Below the pieces are notes generated by a model, which saw only the letters and a program-made list of their open reading frames with translations, had not been told where the DNA came from and made no database searches. The position numbers and the translations under genes are program-made. A stretch of 28,331 nt of DNA from Saccoglossus kowalevskii. Lineage: Eukaryota; Hemichordata; Enteropneusta; Harrimaniidae. Below are positions 1-8,570 of this stretch, piece by piece (the first letter of the stretch is position 1; each line of letters begins with the position of its first letter). The stretch covers positions 393,007-421,337 of the forward strand of contig NW_003109086.1 of NCBI RefSeq assembly GCF_000003605.2. Direction: 5' to 3'.

Positions 1-1144
1 ATAAGATGAGTATCCAAAGCACTTAACAAATAAATGAATTTACATTCTTGATTTAGTTTTTCAAATTCTGGAAAGCTAATATTGTGAAAAAAAATTTCTC
101 TATTTGATTTGAATATCTGAGTTTGAACAGTTCATAACATAGTGTTTTTCATCACCCACTTCGGATGAGTCGCACAATTTGCATATTCTTTGTTTTTGAT
201 GGATATTATTGTATCCGCCCTTTCTCAATTGGCAAGTTATGGCTAGAAATTCTTAATTTTGTAATTGCTGATCTTATTTTATAATTCAAAATTACTTTTA
301 GATAATTTTCAAATTTGTAATTTTTCTTTACCAGTAAGTATGTCTTTAATTTGTTGCCAACATTTTGATTGTTGTCTTTATTGAGTTGCTTCATCCATTC
401 ATTATTATATGTACATGTATCTTTAAGTTTATTTTGAATAATTCTTTTTATGTTTTTAGAATTTAGATCATTAGCTTCCCAGAGTTTGTTACATATAAGT
501 GTTTCTAACATGTGTTTTATAAAAGTTACAAATGATTTCTGTCCTTGTTCGTGTAGATCCAGTTCATTTTGTAAAGCTATCTTTGTCAGAATCAAGGACT
601 TCCCATGTGCTATCCTTGCCCAGTAGGAGAACACATTGTTAATTACCTCCAAATGTATGGGGCATCGACCTAATTCACCCCGTGAAGCAATGTTTGAGCT
701 TCTCCTGTGGACTCCTAATGTATTATTGCAGAATTTTAAATGTAGTTTTTCATATTCCAAATTGTCATTTTTGATTGATTTGAGTGTCCCTTTGAGTTCG
801 AAATTGTTGATGGTATAGGCACCCCATATTTCACTCCCATATATACAAACTGGTTTTACTATGCTGTCAAATAAATAACAATTACATAGTGTGTTAATTT
901 GGGTATTGGCATAAATATTGAATTGTTGTCTAATTGAAAAGTAGCTTTTTTGTGCTTTCAGAGTCAATGATTTAATGCAGGTTTTGATGGTACTATTTGA
1001 GTTAAAATTGATTCCTAAATATGGTAATTGATTGTCAATCTGTATTTTTTTATTATCAATATAGAAACTCTCTGAATTATCAATTTTTTTGTTCATAATC
1101 AGAATTTTTGTTTTCTTTACACTCACATTTAATTTCCAGCTTTT
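1..1144 (-). pseudogene. Non-LTR retrotransposon reverse transcriptase, C-terminal part (decayed)
   Basis: A 306-codon open frame (1126 down to 206) reads as the region downstream of the catalytic core of a non-LTR reverse transcriptase. It begins with KLNVSVKKTKILIMNKK, continues with PYLGINF, then KPVCIYGSEIW, and ends with TKLRISSHNLPIEKGR. A frameshift near 200 moves the continuation to another frame, which carries a C-x2-C-x9-H-x4-C motif (CKLC...H...C). A further frameshift or stop near 90 precedes an FPEFEKLN...KFIYLLSALD tail that runs off the window. The piece joins in frame to the YADD-bearing fragment at 2480-2709 once the insertion at 1145-2479 is removed. The copy is dead because of the frameshifts and the insertion. 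The clade is uncertain; it looks CR1/Jockey-like. Confidence 0.88.
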
Positions 1145-1691
1145 CAGTGTTTGCCTTTTGAAAATGGATGGTGAGTGAAAAATTGCTCTCCTATAAGCAC
1201 TGAGGCGAGTTATGGGAGTGATTACAAATTTCTCGCCTAAAAGCAGTGAGGCGAGTGATTTTAGAAAATTATATGATTTGCAATAAGGGTGGACCCAGGG
1301 TGTTTTAGTTAACTATAACTGCCTATGACTATAATTATAATGAATAAATTATTATGGAAATAAAATACTACAGACATGTTGTCATTCTTTTATATTTATT
1401 TATTTTTAAATCACACAACTCACTTTGAAATTGAACCATGTGTCACAGTCAATCTCACATTTTAATCAGGATCAATGTTATTGTCAGATGACAAATGTCT
1501 AGAGACATTATGTTTTTTCACGCTATTTGTCCCATTCACCTAAATCATTAGGTCTTTTTTGGCTTGCCCTTTGATGGTTACATCGGCCTGAATTTTCTGC
1601 ATATATTTGGCACATAGGTTTCCACACGATGATATCCAATATCTCCACCAGTGTTCCACTTTAGGAATGTTGCCAAATGCGCGCTAGAACC

Positions 1692-1796
1692 TAGACTGGC
1701 AAAGTCGGGACTTCTTTTTTGTTTTACAAAAAGAAATAATTAATTTTCATTTAGTTCTTGTAAAACAAAAAAATAGGTCCCGACTTCGCCAGTCTA
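1692..1796. mobile_element. 105-bp foldback MITE with perfect 9-bp target duplication
   Basis: Arms of about 40 bp start TAGACTGGCAAAGTCGGGAC and end GTCCCGACTTCGCCAGTCTA, with a short spacer around 1735-1755. The element is flanked on both sides by GCTAGAACC (1683-1691 and 1797-1805), a perfect 9-bp target duplication. It sits inside the hAT-like element, so it is the third layer of nesting. The 9-bp duplication and end sequence resemble those of the element at 24969-25710. Confidence 0.88.
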
Positions 1797-2262
1797 GCTA
1801 GAACCTTTCGCAGGATAAATAATACCATGGCAGAGTTTGTATTTAGCATCACCGGTCCCAGTCAACTAACATATTTTTCAATGGAAAAAATTAATGAATC
1901 ACAATCCAACTACAACAAATTCTCAATTTATCTGTGATATTACGGAAATTCAGAAATACTCATGAAAAACGTGCGAAAATCTGGCTCGATTCCACGCAAA
2001 ATCGATCGCTAAAGCTGTATTCTCCCAACCTTGTGACGTCACATTGACTACTAGTATGTTTACCCATGCTCTAATTGGTTACAAATTAAATACTGAGCTT
2101 TTACCTGCCAATAGAATTTGGTGCTGCTACGTTTGATGTCAACGGTTGTCCTTAGTGACAACGCATCATGAACTCGGCTTGAACTCTTATACTCTAAGGG
2201 AATTAATTTTAATTTTTGGCGATAAACTAAACACATTTATTTTGTAATATTAATAAAAACAA

Positions 2263-2300
2263 TTCTCTTTTTGGAGGATTTCATGGCCCTGAAAAGGGCC
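2263..2300 (-). promoter_or_regulatory. Replication-dependent histone-type 3' stem-loop with downstream purine element
   Basis: On the minus strand 2300-2285 reads GGCCCTTTTCAGGGCC: a 6-bp stem with the loop TTTC, matching the animal histone mRNA 3' stem-loop consensus exactly. It is preceded by ACCAAAATCAAAC, an A/C-rich leader typical of these sites. Twelve to fifteen bases downstream comes CAAAAAGAGAA (2273-2263), matching the U7-binding histone downstream element (consensus CAAGAAAGA). No histone coding sequence is seen upstream. The nearest minus-strand stop (TGA, about 35 bases before the stem) ends a short frame with an acidic tail, SGEGDDDDD. The site lies inside the hAT-like insertion. 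Confidence 0.72.
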
Positions 2301-2479
2301 GTTTGATTTTGGTGATTCACTTGCCTTCTCAATCGTCGTCGTCATCACCCTCCCCGGATGCTTGTTTCACAGTCTCTCTATCGAGGGACTGTGCTTGTGC
2401 TAGGCGAGTGTTTTTTAGCTCGCCTAGTGCGCAAGCGATAGGCGAGCGAGCGATCGCTCGCCATAGACGGAAAGGCCTG

Positions 2480-2709
2480 GCTTTTACAATAGTTTTGTAA
2501 TTTAAAATAGGAGTTTTGTAGTCCAAATTTGGTCTTTGATAGAATGACTATATCATCAGCATACATAAGGCATGGAATTGGTTCCTTACCCAAAATTGGG
2601 CAATCAGCTCTGCTGTATCTTTCATTAGAACACTTGGTAAATCATTCACAAATATGTTGAATAAGGTTGGTGATAGTGGACACCCTTGGCGAGTGCCTAA
2701 CTTAATTAT
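2480..2709 (-). pseudogene. Non-LTR reverse transcriptase core (motif B and YADD), separated 5' piece of the same element
   Basis: Read on the minus strand, 2706 downward gives KLGTRQGCPLSPTLFNIFVN, the classic non-LTR RT block before the active site. A frameshift follows, then CPILGKEPIPCLMYADDIVI with the catalytic YADD, then GLQNSYFKLQNYCKS. The next base run belongs to the inserted transposon. Splicing out 1145-2479 restores LQNYCKSWKLNVSVKKTKI in one frame, which shows that this fragment and 1-1144 were one gene. Nothing RT-like is visible upstream of about 2709, so the copy is 5'-truncated or decayed there. Confidence 0.88.
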
Positions 2710-2763
2710 ATATACAATGTAGCAAAGTAATCAACGTAACATCAAATTCATGTTAAGAAGTGT

Positions 2764-3186
2764 ATGGCCAATCCGATGATGGCCCTGAGAACTGGACTTA
2801 TAGTGGGGATTCCTAGTCGATCAGCAAGCCCAACCAACAATCATGAACTCAGAGATGGACATTTCATTTACATCTTCATTGCCAATGTCATGATGATTAT
2901 CAAAATGATTAAGAGGGACATGAAGAAACGACAGTTTACAGCCGATTGTAAAGACATTATCGCAACAAACCTTTTCAGATATCTTGCGTCTTCGGCCTGC
3001 ATTGTGCCAGATCAAAAATTGAACCTAGATATATACGATTACAGCGAAAAACAACGAAAACATTACAATCCTATGAATAAATTCACCGAAGACTTTCCTT
3101 CGCCGCCATTTTGTCAAACTATTTATGCGCAATGCACGATGGGAAATTTCAGTATCATCACGAAGTATCGCGGGAGGTCTGTATGA
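2764..3186 (+). CDS. Unrecognised open reading frame, 140 codons
   Basis: An ATG-to-stop frame of 140 codons starts MANPMMALRTGLIVGIPSRS. It has a short hydrophobic stretch near residues 34-48 (FIYIFIANVMMIIKMI), a basic stretch (KRDMKKRQF), and no motif I recognise. It lies just upstream of the truncated reverse transcriptase and shows fewer stops and more CpG than its surroundings. The opposite strand is also partly open, with a hydrophobic MSLLIILIIIMTLAMKM segment and a CAAAATGGCGGC start-like context at 3112-3101, so the coding strand is not settled. It may be a real exon, a decayed gene or chance. Confidence 0.22.
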   Translation: MANPMMALRTGLIVGIPSRSASPTNNHELRDGHFIYIFIANVMMIIKMIKRDMKKRQFTADCKDIIATNLFRYLASSACIVPDQKLNLDIYDYSEKQRKHYNPMNKFTEDFPSPPFCQTIYAQCTMGNFSIITKYRGRSV

Positions 3187-3196
3187 CCTTTGACCT
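3184..3196 (-). promoter_or_regulatory. Perfect DR1 nuclear-receptor half-site pair
   Basis: The plus strand reads TGACCTTTGACCT, i.e. AGGTCAAAGGTCA on the minus strand: two perfect AGGTCA half-sites with one base between. This is the DR1 arrangement bound by HNF4- and RXR-type nuclear receptors in animals. It lies immediately 3' of the unassigned open frame. Function is inferred only from the match. Confidence 0.35.
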
Positions 3197-3397
3197 AAAG
3201 CGTGAACTTCCTGATTTGGTTCGACCTCAATATACGCGATCGGAGGACAAAAAGATTTCGTGTTTTATCGAAATACAGGTATTTTAAGAATTTGTTTACG
3301 CTTCGCATACATTAGTGGTTTTTAGTCTTTCTGTTTTAAGCGAGTGTAGCAATTTTTTTTGAAAGTTTGACTTGCATTTCAAAAGCATGTGCACCAT

Positions 3398-3453
3398 ATC
3401 ATGGACGTACAATCTAGTACTAGTACTAGTACTAGTACTAGTACGTCCATGAT
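3398..3453. repeat. Palindrome with (CTAGTA)n core
   Basis: ATCATGGACGTAC (3398-3410) is matched exactly by its inverted copy GTACGTCCATGAT (3441-3453). The intervening bases are about five self-complementary CTAGTA hexamers plus AAT. The whole 56 bp can fold into one nearly unbroken hairpin. It could be a small foldback element or a microsatellite that grew inside a palindrome. Confidence 0.85.
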
Positions 3454-3853
3454 CATATGTGGCACACTTTCCACTGATTGCAACAACAAATCAGTGAAAG
3501 ATGATTTGAAAACTTGTTACCATCAATCGAATATTTCATACCTTCCCATGATTTCATATGGGCTAAGAGTCGACCATTAGAAACTTTGGCAGAGAAGCTG
3601 TTAGTTAGATATTTTTCAGGATGATGTTGTGTGATAATTTTTTTTTTAATTATCATATATTTGTTGGCATTTTTTTGTGTGCTGATTTGTTTTATTTCTT
3701 CTTCCAAAGCCACACTTGCCAGATTTTCTAATGGTCAATCAAGAAAAAATAATTAAAACTGATTACTATTTGGAGTCTGTTATCAATATTTGCATACTTT
3801 GGATGTATAATAAGAAAGTGTCAACATGCACTCAAAGATTTGATTTGACGTGA

Positions 3854-4388
3854 ATCGTTACACTAACAAAATTACGTATAAGTGCCCATACTTTACAGAT
3901 AGAAATGGGGCGGTACAAAACTATTGACATTAACCATAGAAAATGCAAAGTCTGTGATCTTAATGAAGTAGAAGACGAGAAACTCTTTCTGCTAAAATGC
4001 AAACTGCACCAAGAGGAGAGGATTAAACTGTTCACTGAACATAACTTATCCTCAGCTGGTGTAGCTGAGGAAGAAATCATGATACAAATTCTCACCTCTA
4101 CCGACAACAAAGAAATCACTGACTATGCAAATTACATTTTTAACTGCTTTAACCGCAGAGATATTACACTGAAAAAACCACCAGCTGCCCCAAAATAATC
4201 ACTTAATTTTACATTTTTTGTATTTTTTTACTTTTGTTCTTTTTTACCTTTTGATCAAATTTTCTAATTGTTTACTTTATTTTGTTACTTTTTTAGCTAG
4301 CTGTTGTTTATTTAAACAACATTCTTTATTGTATTATTTTCAAGATCCCAATAAGGATACGAAATCAATAAAGTTATTTACTTACTTA
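3854..4388 (+). pseudogene. 3' end of a second non-LTR retrotransposon (5'-truncated)
   Basis: From 3854 the frame reads IVTLTKLRISAHTLQIEMGR, then CKVCDLNEVEDEKLFLLKC, and runs to a stop at 4198 (KKPPAAPK). This is the same C-terminal module as in the minus-strand element at 1-1144 (TKLRISSHNLPIEKGR...CKLC). The last Cys-His position is Leu here instead of His. An AT-rich 3' untranslated region follows, with AATAAAG at 4367-4373 and a short TTACTTACTTAC tail. The catalytic part of the protein is absent, consistent with incomplete reverse transcription. A stop at 3851 closes the frame upstream. Confidence 0.8.
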
Positions 4389-4389
4389 C

Positions 4390-4790
4390 ACTAATTCACC
4401 GGTGCATCATTGACGAAACAAAAAAATCATTCATTAATAGAGTGATCTTGAAATATATTTATTATAATTATGGAGTTTGTAATTTTGTAAAATGAAATTT
4501 CCATTTTATAAACAACATATACATTGTATGTAATGTAAATTAATGAAATCAGGAACCACAACATTTTAATTTGCATCTTAAAGCGAGAGGGTGTCACCTG
4601 CACACACATGAGAATTGAGTCCCAAGGACGATAACAACACGTGCTAAAAACACAAAGGCTCATGGGTAGACGCTTGTTTGTAAACAATGACATGCTATGG
4701 CCATCTGATACATGCACAGCCATATACAATATTTATTTTTTCCTGAAGACCTCTCTCTCAAGCAAAATGTGTGGCTTGTTATAACTGTGA
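4390..4790 (+). repeat. Dispersed repeat family A, copy 1 (interrupted by MITE B1)
   Basis: It starts ACTAATTCACCGGTGCATCA. Related copies lie at 14340-14577, 22256-22570 and 24177-24245. Shared blocks include GGTGCATCATTGACG, GTGATCTTGAAA, TTTGTAATTTTG, CATTTTATAA and CACAACATTTT. The copy is split at 4578 by MITE B1 and resumes with TTTATTTTTTCCTGAAGACC near 4731. No coding sequence is seen, and the right boundary is approximate. Confidence 0.6.
4578..4725. mobile_element. TTAA-type MITE, copy B1
   Basis: It begins TTAAAGCGAGAGGGTGTCAC and matches the copy at 21445-21612 over most of its length, including GGGTAGACGCTTGTTTGTAA and CAATGACATGCTATGGCC. Its right end is decayed. It is inserted in repeat family A, shown by comparison with the uninterrupted copy near 22400. 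Confidence 0.7.
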
Positions 4791-5144
4791 AAATATATTA
4801 AATTAAATATATGAAATTAAAAAAGATACACTCCATGCCCATTTAACCATGGAGACAATATTTAAAAATGAAAAAATACTGCAGCTACACTATCCTGGTA
4901 ACAAATCTGAAGGAAAAAATAATTTATGTATTTCTTCTGTCTCCAAAATTTCTAATGGTTCACCCCTAAGAACGTGTGAATTAATTAATATTTTGTATTA
5001 ATACAAACTAATTAAACAATGCCTAGCTAATAAGTGTGCTTGAACGTCACAGAGGCATCGATGGCCAAAGAGGTTTTCTTTGTGCTCTTTGAAAAATACA
5101 TGTGTTATTCCAATACAGTAAGTTACTTTATCAAGCATGGCCTG

Positions 5145-5338
5145 AACATTTTCACCATATATATTTTATATATATATATATATTTTGGGAAATGAACCTT
5201 TATTTTTTGAGCCAACAGGCAAAACTCAAAAAATTTGGCTTTCTTTGTCTCAATCTTCTGAAGGAAAGTACAGACTACTAGTATAGACAGGACTATTTTC
5301 TATTTTTTGACGAATAGAGCGAACTGGAGCTGGAAAGG
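5145..5338 (+). mobile_element. piggyBac-like MITE family F, copy F3 (diverged)
   Basis: It matches F2 (10495-10718) in the same orientation through GCCAACAGGCAAAACT, CAAAAAATTTGGCT, CAATCTTCTGAAGGA and the end GGAAAGG followed by TTAA (5339-5342). Its left end CATTTTCACCAT is degenerate, and a TA-microsatellite (5159-5184) has expanded inside it. Confidence 0.65.
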
Positions 5339-5578
5339 TTAAAAGTGGGTGCCCTCTCAACTCTGGATGTACCTGTAGTTCAAGCCGTATAGTAGAGCTG
5401 TTTTAAACTCAGGAAAAAAACCAAGGCAGTAATAGTAGTGTTTGTAAATTTTTTCTAGAAAATCTGAACATTGGAGTTGGACACCAGAGGTCATGTAATG
5501 TTAAGCTCTGGGAATTTTTATTCCAACAAGCAATCTATCACTATGCAAACCTGTATGTAAATATACATTGTATAACAA

Positions 5579-5956
5579 ATGACTGGTTCGAAAGCTACAA
5601 CTCTGCCAACCGGACGCTGGACAGGCTACTTTGTTGACAGTCGTGACTTTGGCGACCAGCATGAACCTGGAAGTCAGTGGCCAATTGATGTGTATATAAC
5701 TTTTACGCCCGATGGACGGGATTTCACAGGCGAAGGCACTGATGAGATTGGTTCATTTGAGTTCAAGTACGGAACGGTGTCAAAAGAATTTTTCTGTCAA
5801 TTTATGAAAGTTTATCAGACACACAGTATTACTTACATTGGTGCCATCTGTGGTCAGAAGCTTTCTGGCATGTGGTGGTTAACAGAAGATGCATGGATTC
5901 ATGGATCGTTTTCCATGTGGCCACACCAACAAAATTTATTAGCAGAACTATTTTAA
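5579..5956 (+). CDS. Small single-exon protein with a conserved-looking Trp/Gly-rich domain, function unknown
   Basis: The ATG-to-TAA frame encodes 125 residues, starting MTGSKATTLPTGRWTGYFVD. The body has regularly spaced features: GRWTGYF at about 12-18, VYITFTPDGRDFTGEGTDEI at about 38-57 followed by GSFEF, KVYQTHSITYIGAICGQKLS at about 77-96, GMWW, then WIHGSFSMWP near the end. Alternating hydrophobic and Gly/Asp turns look like a small all-beta barrel or sandwich. I recall domains of this general pattern in uncharacterised eukaryotic and bacterial proteins but cannot name the family. No signal peptide or membrane segment is visible. Codon pattern and the intact frame support a real gene or a recent retrocopy. 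The stop codon is part of the TTAA target site of the adjoining MITE (5953-5956). Confidence 0.72.
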   Translation: MTGSKATTLPTGRWTGYFVDSRDFGDQHEPGSQWPIDVYITFTPDGRDFTGEGTDEIGSFEFKYGTVSKEFFCQFMKVYQTHSITYIGAICGQKLSGMWWLTEDAWIHGSFSMWPHQQNLLAELF

Positions 5957-6167
5957 CCTTTTCACCACCAGTTCCCTCTTTTCATCAGAAATTCACAAAA
6001 TAGTCCCGTTTATAGTCTGCACTTTCCTTCAGAAATGTTTTGAGAAAAAACTGTAAATTGACTGAAATTATGTCTGTTGACTACAAAATTAGGGTTCATT
6101 TCCAGAAATATTGAAAAATATAAGAAAAGCATGCAGAAAAATTTAAGCAAGTCTGGTGGTTAAAAGG
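5957..6167 (-). mobile_element. piggyBac-like MITE family F, copy F1
   Basis: This 211-bp element is flanked by TTAA on both sides (5953-5956 and 6168-6171). Its inverted ends are CCTTTTCACCACCAG and CTGGTGGTTAAAAGG. Its inside is the reverse complement of F2 and F3 (for example CCTTCAGAAATGTTTTGAGA, GGGTTCATTTCCAGAAATAT). The TTAA duplication and CCTTTT ends point to the piggyBac superfamily. There is no coding capacity. Confidence 0.85.
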
Positions 6168-6667
6168 TTAATATATATTATTTAACTCTTTCATTTCAAA
6201 TTTTTCTGACAGAACAGGAAGTATTTGTATGACAAACCATATATACATACTAATTATTCATGGTATTCTATAAATATGAATCCAAGTGATGACAGATCTG
6301 TGTTAATTTTAAAACCTTTTTTGCACTTTGAAACTAATGAAAGGGAATTTGTATTTAGTGTCACAGAGATGAAATTCAAAACCACAGCAAATATAACTAA
6401 AGTGTAAATTAGCCATGAGACTAGTTTTTGCCCTCAAATTGTATTACATTCTCAGAGGAGCTCATCGTGTCCACTCTTCTAAATACTGTGAAACATAAAT
6501 CAGAGTAACAGTGAACATGATGACAGGAGAGAATAGAAAACTCTTTAATTATATCAAATCACAAACTCCATAACTATAACAATGCATAATGCATAATTTT
6601 CTGTTGTGTCAATGATGTGCCAGGATATGAGCATAACTATATTACATGTAAGACTAAAAATGACTAT

Positions 6668-6814
6668 GATGCATCATATCAGCTTAGTGATGCATCATAT
6701 CAGCTTAGTGATGCATCATATCAGCTTAGTGATGCATCATATCAGCTTAGTGATGCATCATATCAGCTTAGTGATGCATCATATCAGCTTAGTCGAACAT
6801 CATATCGGCTTGGA
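6668..6814 (+). repeat. 21-bp minisatellite, six perfect units plus one diverged unit
   Basis: Six exact copies of a 21-bp unit starting GATGCATCATATCAGC occupy 6668-6793. A seventh, diverged copy (CGAACATCATATCGGC...) is at 6794-6814. Because 21 is a multiple of three, two forward frames stay open. One (6617-6844, 75 codons) encodes repeated DASYQLS heptads and the other (6606-6869) repeated MHHISLV. There is no independent sign that either is translated. Confidence 0.92.
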
Positions 6815-6972
6815 GAGCACATTACAGGGAACATCCAGGATTAAAGAATTATCTTCACATCCATCATGAAAAGAAAACCATGAATTCCACTGACACAAAA
6901 AACAATGCAAAACAATGACAAGATCGAACATAATGTTACATGCTGTAAAAACACACACTTAACTATGGAGAA

Positions 6973-7048
6973 TTGTACTTTTAGAAATTTTGCATGAAAG
7001 AATAGTATATTTGTACTTTTAGAAATTTTGCATGAAAGAACAATATAT
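6973..7048 (+). repeat. 38-bp tandem duplication
   Basis: Two 38-bp units (6973-7010 and 7011-7048) share TTGTACTTTTAGAAATTTTG and CATGAAAGAA, and differ at only a few positions. This is a simple recent duplication in non-coding DNA. Confidence 0.85.
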
Positions 7049-8261
7049 TTAATGGGATGTGGGGTGTCAACAGCAGGTATGAACAACTTAGGTTTCCTGT
7101 TTTTCTGTACATCAGTGTAATAATCAACTGACTCTTAAAATAAAATAGTTCCTAGAGTATTTTCAAACCATATTTACATTATGGTGTACTGTACATTACA
7201 ATGTTATATATACATTTTGTATTTGATACTTTTCTATTGCTCAATAAACAATTTAAGAACAAAAGAGTTTATATGTATTTATATACCAACCAATTACTTA
7301 TTAGACTTATATTCACAGTTAACATATACCGGTAGTCTCATGTTACCAGTCCTGAGGGATCCCCACTAGATCTAGGGTCACTTTACCTGGGTTCACTTGT
7401 AAGATTACCGGTAATGTGATCAGGGATTGCTTACTTTCTCACTTACCTAAATACACCTGTCTGACCTGGGTTCACCTACAGTTTCAATTTTACCAGAGTT
7501 CGTTTGCAGAATTAGTCACCTACCTGATTGCCAGATAAAAACTTGAAATGCTATTAAATTCCAAGGTGTGTTTACAATGTTAACAATGGCCATGTGAGCT
7601 GTTTACATGAGTTGGCTGTGGCGAATCGTGAGAATATTGAACATAAAAAAATGTGATATAATGCAATATTTTCTTGTGATATGATGCGATATTTTTAGCT
7701 CCGTTGTGAACTTTGTCAAGCAGAGCTTATCATATGAGTGATTTTCCGAGAGGATGATAATCATATTGTATATAAAACATCATGTGTGTGTTTACATAGT
7801 GATTACATTAATTTCTAATGTGGATTGGTGGTCAATTTGAAATATTTAAAAGCAAGAACTTTAGAAACTATCCAACTAAGTGGGATTCAATGGATATTGT
7901 GGTTTGAAAACTAAGTTTAGAAAAACACTATAGAAAAGGGATGCAGTACTTTTAAAGGATGGATGCACAGTACACAATTTTGACTCGGAAATATAATTAC
8001 TGATATTTTACTCAACTATTTGTTGTTTTTTGCTATGAGAAAGTAAAACAAAAATAGTTGGCTGCATCTTAATCTAATAAATAGAGACAACAATTTTTTT
8101 TTTTTAATTGTCATCCAATGTGAAATATTTTTGTAAATAAAAATGCAATAACCGGCAGATTTTGGAACAGTTTCCATGGAATGTCATATTAAAGTATTAT
8201 TTCATGAAAAACAGATGGTTAATAGGTAAAACAGAAATTCTAAATAATTTGTGACAAAAAA
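7049..8261. other. Non-coding stretch without recognised gene
   Basis: No supported coding frame is seen. It contains a TTTTTAGCTCCGTTGTGAAC motif near 7690, echoed near 13803 (TTTTTAGCTCCGCTGTCAAC), which suggests a dispersed repeat. There are also two CCTGGGTTCAC motifs (7387 and 7467) and several ACCGGT sites. The rest is AT-rich and featureless by eye. Confidence 0.5.
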
Positions 8262-8453
8262 ATGCTAATTCCAAATATGGAATGATTACACGCGTAAGCA
8301 TCCTCTAATAATAAAAACAAAGATGACTGCCACCAGAGTTTGACCAGACTCCACACAAAGAAGTTCGCTGATTCTGTTCTAAACATTTTGAATTTCGGCA
8401 TTCCCATGGTGTATTCTTGGAAGGAAAAGATGTATAATAATAAGATTATTACG
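8262..8453 (+). repeat. Flank of repeat E, copy 1 (inverted homologue of 16971-17115)
   Basis: Blocks AATTCCAAATATGGAA, CGTAAGC.TCCTCT.ATAATA, AAGAAGTTCGCTGATTCTG, TTCTAAAC and AAAGATGTATAATAAT are all found in reverse complement downstream of the hairpin at 16867-16970. The homology therefore extends well beyond the hairpin. Copy 1 has about 30 extra bases near 8331-8360. Confidence 0.72.
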
Positions 8454-8570
8454 AGAATACCTCAAAGTATGCACTCGGACAGTATGCCGCGCATCGACCT
8501 CCGCTGCACGGCGGTCAATACTCCAGCCGTACTGTCTTCGTGCATACTTTGAGGTATTCTTGTAATAATC
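8454..8570. mobile_element. Foldback element E, copy 1, upstream of the methyltransferase gene
   Basis: The left arm GATTATTACGAGAATACCTC continues AAAGTATGCAC. It is mirrored by GTGCATACTTTGAGGTATTC and TGTAATAATC, with a GC-rich loop around 8490-8530. The second, smaller copy is at 16867-16970. The element ends 70 bp before the methyltransferase start codon and so lies in its presumed promoter or 5' leader. Confidence 0.8.

Larger units (their letters stand above)
1145..2479. mobile_element. hAT-like non-autonomous DNA transposon inserted in the reverse transcriptase
   Basis: The insertion starts CAGTGTTTGCC and ends GGCCTG, so CAG...CTG termini are seen. It is flanked by a 6-bp repeat GCTTTT (1139-1144 and 2480-2485), which extends to an 8-bp duplication with two mismatches (CAGCTTTT / TGGCTTTT), the hAT size. 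The first and last roughly 100 bp share imperfect subterminal repeats built on GGCGAG/CTCGCC (near 1203, 1232, 1253, 2403, 2419, 2441 and 2457). The left GCTCTCCTAT...ACTGAGGCGAG aligns with the inverted right end GCTCGCCTAT...ACTAGGCGAG. No transposase is recognisable. The interior contains a nested MITE and a histone-type 3' stem-loop. Assignment to hAT is inferred from the termini and duplication length. Confidence 0.7.

Noticed and set aside
636-818. Plus-strand 60-codon frame
   Set aside because: It is antisense to the recognised reverse transcriptase frame and has no family resemblance.
2329-2526. Minus-strand 65-codon frame ending in an Asp-rich tail before the histone stem-loop
   Set aside because: It crosses the boundary between retrotransposon and transposon, so it cannot be an ancestral gene, and its sequence matches no histone.
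3081-3109. Minus-strand first exon MAAKESLR in a CAAAATGGCGGC context with a GTGAAT donor
   Set aside because: Joining it to either nearby AG acceptor gives an early stop in the next segment, so no consistent gene model was found.
6668-6814. Possible CRISPR-like array
   Set aside because: Units are directly adjacent with no spacers, and the genome is eukaryotic; it is a minisatellite.
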